Of a stretch of 64,000 nt of DNA, positions 60,989-64,000 are shown piece by piece. How positions within the stretch are numbered: the stretch's first letter is position 1; each line of letters begins with the position of its first letter. The DNA is from JARRQJ01 sp963810615. Its GTDB lineage: Bacteria > Pseudomonadota > Gammaproteobacteria > DRLM01. The notes below the pieces were generated by a model. That model worked only from the letters and a program-made list of their open reading frames with translations, had not been told where the DNA came from and made no database searches. The position numbers and the translations under genes were made by a program. The stretch is taken from the NCBI GenBank assembly GCA_963810615.1, contig CAWEOA010000007.1, forward strand, positions 434,001 to 498,000, given 5' to 3'.

Positions 60989-61618
60989 ATGAAATTTTGC
61001 AAACAAGTCATCTATGCCGCCGGGCTGCTGGGAAGCCTGGCGATCTTTCCGGTTCACGCCGGACTCGCCCTGGAACGCTTGCAGGGATTTTTTAAAGAAG
61101 TGCACTCCCTGCAGGGCGATTTCACCCAAACCACCTTCGATCAAAACAATCACATCAGTCAGCATGCGCAAGGCACCTTCGCCATCCAAAGGCCGGGAAA
61201 ATTTCACTGGGATTACACCTCACCGTACCAGCAGTTGATCGTGGCCAATAATAAGAAGGTTTGGCTGTACGACAGCGAATTGGAGCAGGTGACGGTGAAA
61301 AGGCTGGACGAGGCGGCGGGCAATGCGCCGGCGCAATTATTGAGCAGCGGCGATGCCCTGGAAGGCAGCTTCATCATCACCGAGATTGGCCCCGTCGACG
61401 ATCTGGAATGGGTGGAGCTGACGCCCCGTGAAAAGAACACCAGCTTCGAGCATATCCGATTGGGTTTCGATCAACACAATCTGCGCACTATGGAATTGAT
61501 AGATAATTTCGGCCACACCACCCGTCTGGAATTCAGCCATGTACAGCGTAATCCGCAGCTGGCGGCCTCGCTGTTCGAGTTTACGCCGCCTGCCGGCGTG
61601 GATGTGATAGGAGAATGA
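60989..61618 (+). CDS. lolA: Outer-membrane lipoprotein carrier protein LolA
   Basis: Periplasmic chaperone that ferries lipoproteins from LolCDE to LolB. The 209-residue precursor has a signal peptide to about residue 24 (FPVHA), then GLALERLQGFFKEVHSLQGDFTQ, RPGKFHWDYTSPYQQLIVAN, WLYDSELEQVTV and the C-terminal FEFTPPAGVDVI, all standard. It lies between ftsK and rarA as in E. coli. Confidence 0.95.
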   Translation: MKFCKQVIYAAGLLGSLAIFPVHAGLALERLQGFFKEVHSLQGDFTQTTFDQNNHISQHAQGTFAIQRPGKFHWDYTSPYQQLIVANNKKVWLYDSELEQVTVKRLDEAAGNAPAQLLSSGDALEGSFIITEIGPVDDLEWVELTPREKNTSFEHIRLGFDQHNLRTMELIDNFGHTTRLEFSHVQRNPQLAASLFEFTPPAGVDVIGE

Positions 61619-61625
61619 CGCGCTC

Positions 61626-62954
61626 TTGAGCGACGATCTTTTCAATTCGCAGGACCTCAGCGGCCAGCCCCTGGCCGACCGCATGCGTCCCCGCGATTTG
61701 GAAGAATTCGCCGGACAGACGCATTTACTCGGAGCCGGCAAACCCTTGCGCGTCGCCATCGAAAAGGGCCGCCTCCATTCCATGATCCTGTGGGGGCCGC
61801 CTGGCACCGGCAAGACCACCCTGGCACGGCTCATGGCGCGGCGTGTGGATGCGCAATTCCTCAGCCTGTCCGCGGTGCTGTCCGGTGTCAAGGAGGTGCG
61901 CGCCGCGGTGGAGCAGGCCAAGCAGGCGCGCGCCGCCCAGGGCAAGGCCACGGTGCTGTTCGTCGACGAGGTGCATCGCTTCAACAAGTCGCAGCAGGAT
62001 GCATTTCTCCCCTACGTGGAAGACGGCACGGTTACCCTCATCGGTGCCACCACGGAAAACCCATCCTTCGAGCTCAATAACGCCTTGCTGTCCCGGGCCC
62101 GGGTCTACGTGCTGCGCTCTTTGACGGTTGAGGAATTGCATCAGGTGATCGATCGCGCCCTGGATGACAAGGAACGCGGACTGGGGGATCAGGGTTTGGA
62201 GATTACGGCAGCGCTGCGCGAACGCATCGCCGCGGCGGCAGATGGTGATGCCCGCCGCGCCCTCAATTACCTGGATATTGCCGCCGGATATGCGGCCGCT
62301 CAAGGCGATCACGCCATCAGTGAGACGCTGTTGGCCGAGGTATTGGCGGGCGGAACGCCGCGGCGTTTCGATAAGGGCGGCGAGACCTTCTACGATCAGA
62401 TTTCGGCGCTGCACAAATCAGTGCGCGGGTCCGCACCGGACGCCGCGCTGTATTGGTTGGCACGCATGCTGGACGGTGGCTGCGATCCCATCTATATCGC
62501 GCGGCGGGTAGTGCGCATGGCCAGCGAAGACATCGGCAACGCCGATCCCCGTGCCCTGGAGCTGGCCCTTAACGCCTGGGATATCCAGGAGCGGCTCGGC
62601 AGTCCGGAAGGGGAACTGGCCATCGCCCAAGCGGTGACTTATCTGGCCTGCGCCGCCAAGAGCAACGCCGTGTATACCGCCTTCGCCGCCGCCATACAGG
62701 ATGCCCGCACCAGCGGCTCCCTGGAGGTACCGCTGCACTTACGCAACGCCCCGACACGACTGATGAAGGAATTGGGCTACGGCAGGCAATACCGCTACGC
62801 CCATGACGAGCCGAACGGCTATGCCGCCGGCGAGCGCTATTTTCCGGAGGAACTCGGTGAGCGGGTGTATTATCATCCTGTACAGCGCGGTCTGGAGATC
62901 AAGATCGCCGAGAAGCTGGCCCAATTGAAGGAATTGGATAAGAAAAACAGTTAA
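61626..62954 (+). CDS. rarA: Replication-associated recombination protein RarA (MgsA)
   Basis: AAA+ ATPase of the clamp-loader clade acting at stalled forks. The 442-residue protein has PLADRMRPRDLEEFAGQTHL, Walker A GPPGTGKTTLARL, Walker B VLFVDEVHRFNKSQQDAFLP, sensor GATTENPSFELNNALLSR and the C-terminal tetramer region (KSVRGSAPDAALYWLARML). TTG 61626 is used as start, seven bases after lolA, so they are co-transcribed. Confidence 0.96.
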   Translation: MSDDLFNSQDLSGQPLADRMRPRDLEEFAGQTHLLGAGKPLRVAIEKGRLHSMILWGPPGTGKTTLARLMARRVDAQFLSLSAVLSGVKEVRAAVEQAKQARAAQGKATVLFVDEVHRFNKSQQDAFLPYVEDGTVTLIGATTENPSFELNNALLSRARVYVLRSLTVEELHQVIDRALDDKERGLGDQGLEITAALRERIAAAADGDARRALNYLDIAAGYAAAQGDHAISETLLAEVLAGGTPRRFDKGGETFYDQISALHKSVRGSAPDAALYWLARMLDGGCDPIYIARRVVRMASEDIGNADPRALELALNAWDIQERLGSPEGELAIAQAVTYLACAAKSNAVYTAFAAAIQDARTSGSLEVPLHLRNAPTRLMKELGYGRQYRYAHDEPNGYAAGERYFPEELGERVYYHPVQRGLEIKIAEKLAQLKELDKKNS

Positions 62955-63091
62955 ACGCGAAGCAGGCGGAGAAAAATTAATGTAAGTGGCCGAGGATGCC
63001 GACCAGCAGGAGAGATCGCAGCTGAACTCCCGTCCTGGATTAATTGAAGCTTATCTCCGCGCCCTCCGTGTTAAGTAATGAGGTATCTGCG

Positions 63092-63466
63092 GTGAAACAT
63101 ATTCTGGCTATCGCCCTCGGCGGATCCATCGGTGCGGTGTTGCGTTATCTGGCGTCCACGGGCCTACATCTAGTGATGGGTCGCGCTTTTCCCTACGGCA
63201 CCTTGCTGGTGAATGTGCTGGGATCGTTGATGATGGGGTTTTTATACGTATTGCTGGTGGAGCGCCTGGCCCTGAGCGTGGAATGGCGAGCGGTATTGTT
63301 GATCGGCATGCTGGGCGCTTTTACCACCTTTTCCACCTTTTCCATGGAGACCTTTGCGCTCTTTGAAGACGGCGAGAATATCAAGGCACTGGTGAATATC
63401 ATATTGAGCGTGAGCTTATGTTTGGTTGCGGTGTGGCTGGGTGTGGCGACGGGGAGACGATTATGA
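63092..63466 (+). CDS. crcB: Fluoride channel protein CrcB
   Basis: A small membrane protein of 124 residues with four helices, forming a dual-topology dimer that exports fluoride. GGSIGAVLRYLAS, PYGTLLVNVLGSLMMGFLY and the pore motif GMLGAFTTFSTFSMETF are all present. GTG 63092 with GAGG eight bases upstream gives the normal start KHILAIALGG. It overlaps the DUF190 gene by ATGA. I found no fluoride-riboswitch-like sequence upstream. Confidence 0.93.
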   Translation: MKHILAIALGGSIGAVLRYLASTGLHLVMGRAFPYGTLLVNVLGSLMMGFLYVLLVERLALSVEWRAVLLIGMLGAFTTFSTFSMETFALFEDGENIKALVNIILSVSLCLVAVWLGVATGRRL

Positions 63467-63780
63467 AAACGACGGAAGTCACGGTGGTTCGTATTTATCT
63501 CAGCGAAAAGGAAGGACAGCTGGAAAGCCTGCTGCGCCGCCTGCACGATTGGGAAAAGGTAAGAGGCGTAACCGTGTTTCGCGGCATTTCAGGCTTCGGT
63601 GGATCCGGCGAAATGCATTCGGCGCGTCTAATTGACTTATCGCTGAATCTGCCGGTGGTAGTGGAGTTTTTCGATGCGCCGGACAAGGTGGACAGCATCA
63701 TCGAACATATCCATACCTCCATCAAGCCGGGACATATTATCCATTGGAAGGCTTATATAAACGAAGATGACGAAGAGTGA
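63463..63780 (+). CDS. DUF190 family protein coupled to CrcB
   Basis: A 105-residue PII-like fold protein: MKTTEVTVVRIYLSEKEG, RLHDWEKVRGVTVFRGISGFGGSGEMHSARLIDLSLNLP (the RGISGFG core is diagnostic) and VDSIIEHIHTSIKPGHI. DUF190 proteins commonly neighbour crcB and may regulate it, but this is unproven. The start ATG overlaps the crcB stop, implying coupled translation. Confidence 0.9.
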   Translation: MKTTEVTVVRIYLSEKEGQLESLLRRLHDWEKVRGVTVFRGISGFGGSGEMHSARLIDLSLNLPVVVEFFDAPDKVDSIIEHIHTSIKPGHIIHWKAYINEDDEE

Positions 63781-63794
63781 TGAAAGGGTAGTAC

Positions 63795-64000
63795 ATGCTT
63801 GATCCCAGACTGATCCGCAACCAGTTGGACGAAACCGCCGTGCGGCTCGCCGCGCGCGGGTTTAAATTAGACACGGCGCGCATCGCCGCCTTGGATGCGG
63901 AGCGCAAAGAAGTGCAGGTGCGCACCCAGGCCTTGCAGAATGAGCGCAACACCCGCTCCAAGGCCATCGGTAAGGCCAAGGCCGCGGGCGAGGATATCGC
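63795..64000 (+). CDS. serS: Serine--tRNA ligase, N-terminal part (cut by window end)
   Basis: The start MLDPRLIRNQLDETAVRLAARGF and the basic coiled-coil that follows (ALDAERKEVQVRTQALQNERN) are the tRNA-binding arm of seryl-tRNA synthetase. AAAGGG lies upstream. Only 68 codons are inside the window; the catalytic core is beyond it. The rarA-crcB-serS order is conserved. Confidence 0.95.
   Translation, partial: MLDPRLIRNQLDETAVRLAARGFKLDTARIAALDAERKEVQVRTQALQNERNTRSKAIGKAKAAGEDI

Noticed and set aside
62955..63091. Fluoride riboswitch upstream of crcB
   Set aside because: I could not find the characteristic conserved segments or pseudoknot pairing by eye in this 137-bp gap.

Overview
The window is a continuous stretch of gammaproteobacterial chromosome. 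This rests on gene content and order: uvrB / tRNA-Val / thrS-infC-rpmI-rplT-pheS-pheT-ihfA-merR / tRNA-Pro, and icd / cspD / clpS-clpA / infA / bpt-aat / trxB / ftsK-lolA-rarA-crcB-serS, both of which match blocks familiar from Pseudomonas, Escherichia and Chromatiales-like genomes. Marker-like proteins (RluE, HflD, MnmA, NudJ, LpoB, PpnN, IHF alpha) also point to Gammaproteobacteria. Genus cannot be decided from this sequence; a purple-sulfur/Chromatiales-like or related lineage is only a guess. No rRNA, CRISPR array, transposase or phage gene was found.

Layout. 1-9.0 kb: end of uvrB, tRNA-Val, then the translation/IHF operon, whose intergenic gaps carry several families of inverted-repeat elements, including a related leader before rpmI, rplT and pheS. 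9.0-15.4 kb: accessory patch with a small zinc-ribbon protein, a 453-bp duplicated 3' fragment of a Y-family polymerase gene, a large propeller-like lipoprotein, then the intact polymerase gene and its LexA/UmuD-type repressor gene, whose promoter holds a GAAC-N4-GTTC palindrome. 15.4-19.2 kb: a translationally coupled operon of four lipoproteins including an LpoB-type activator of penicillin-binding proteins. 19.2-24.5 kb: PpnN, a Ca2+/Na+ antiporter, RimK, a DUF432-like protein and an MscS channel. 24.7-29.0 kb: a MacAB-like exporter (adaptor, ATPase, two permeases) on the minus strand. 29-38 kb: single genes, including ispG, pcm, a degenerate EAL-HDOD protein, ettA, a DUF488 protein and an aldolase/dehydrogenase fusion. 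38.9-42.4 kb: a glycerophosphodiester / glycerol-3-phosphate operon with a divergent FGGY kinase. 42.5-48.8 kb: rnd, purB, hflD, mnmA, nudJ, rluE. 48.8-58.3 kb: icd, cspD, and a complete leucine N-degron set (ClpS, ClpA, Bpt, Aat) with infA and a GNAT-like protein. 58.5-64 kb: ftsK, lolA, rarA, a crcB-DUF190 pair and the start of serS.

The most unusual feature is non-coding. Between purB and rnd, on the minus strand, lie two related modules in tandem. Each has a stem-loop whose loop starts TAC(C/T)CTCATCCCC and is very C-rich, a GCCACCC linker, and a strong intrinsic terminator. They look like a pair of homologous small RNAs, or purB 3'-UTR-derived RNAs, with loops able to pair with G-rich ribosome-binding sites. 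The other strong candidates are the self-contained repressor-polymerase cassette with an operator inside its own promoter, and the polymerase-gene duplication that brackets the large lipoprotein.

All functions are assigned by recognising protein motifs and gene order by eye; no database search was run.
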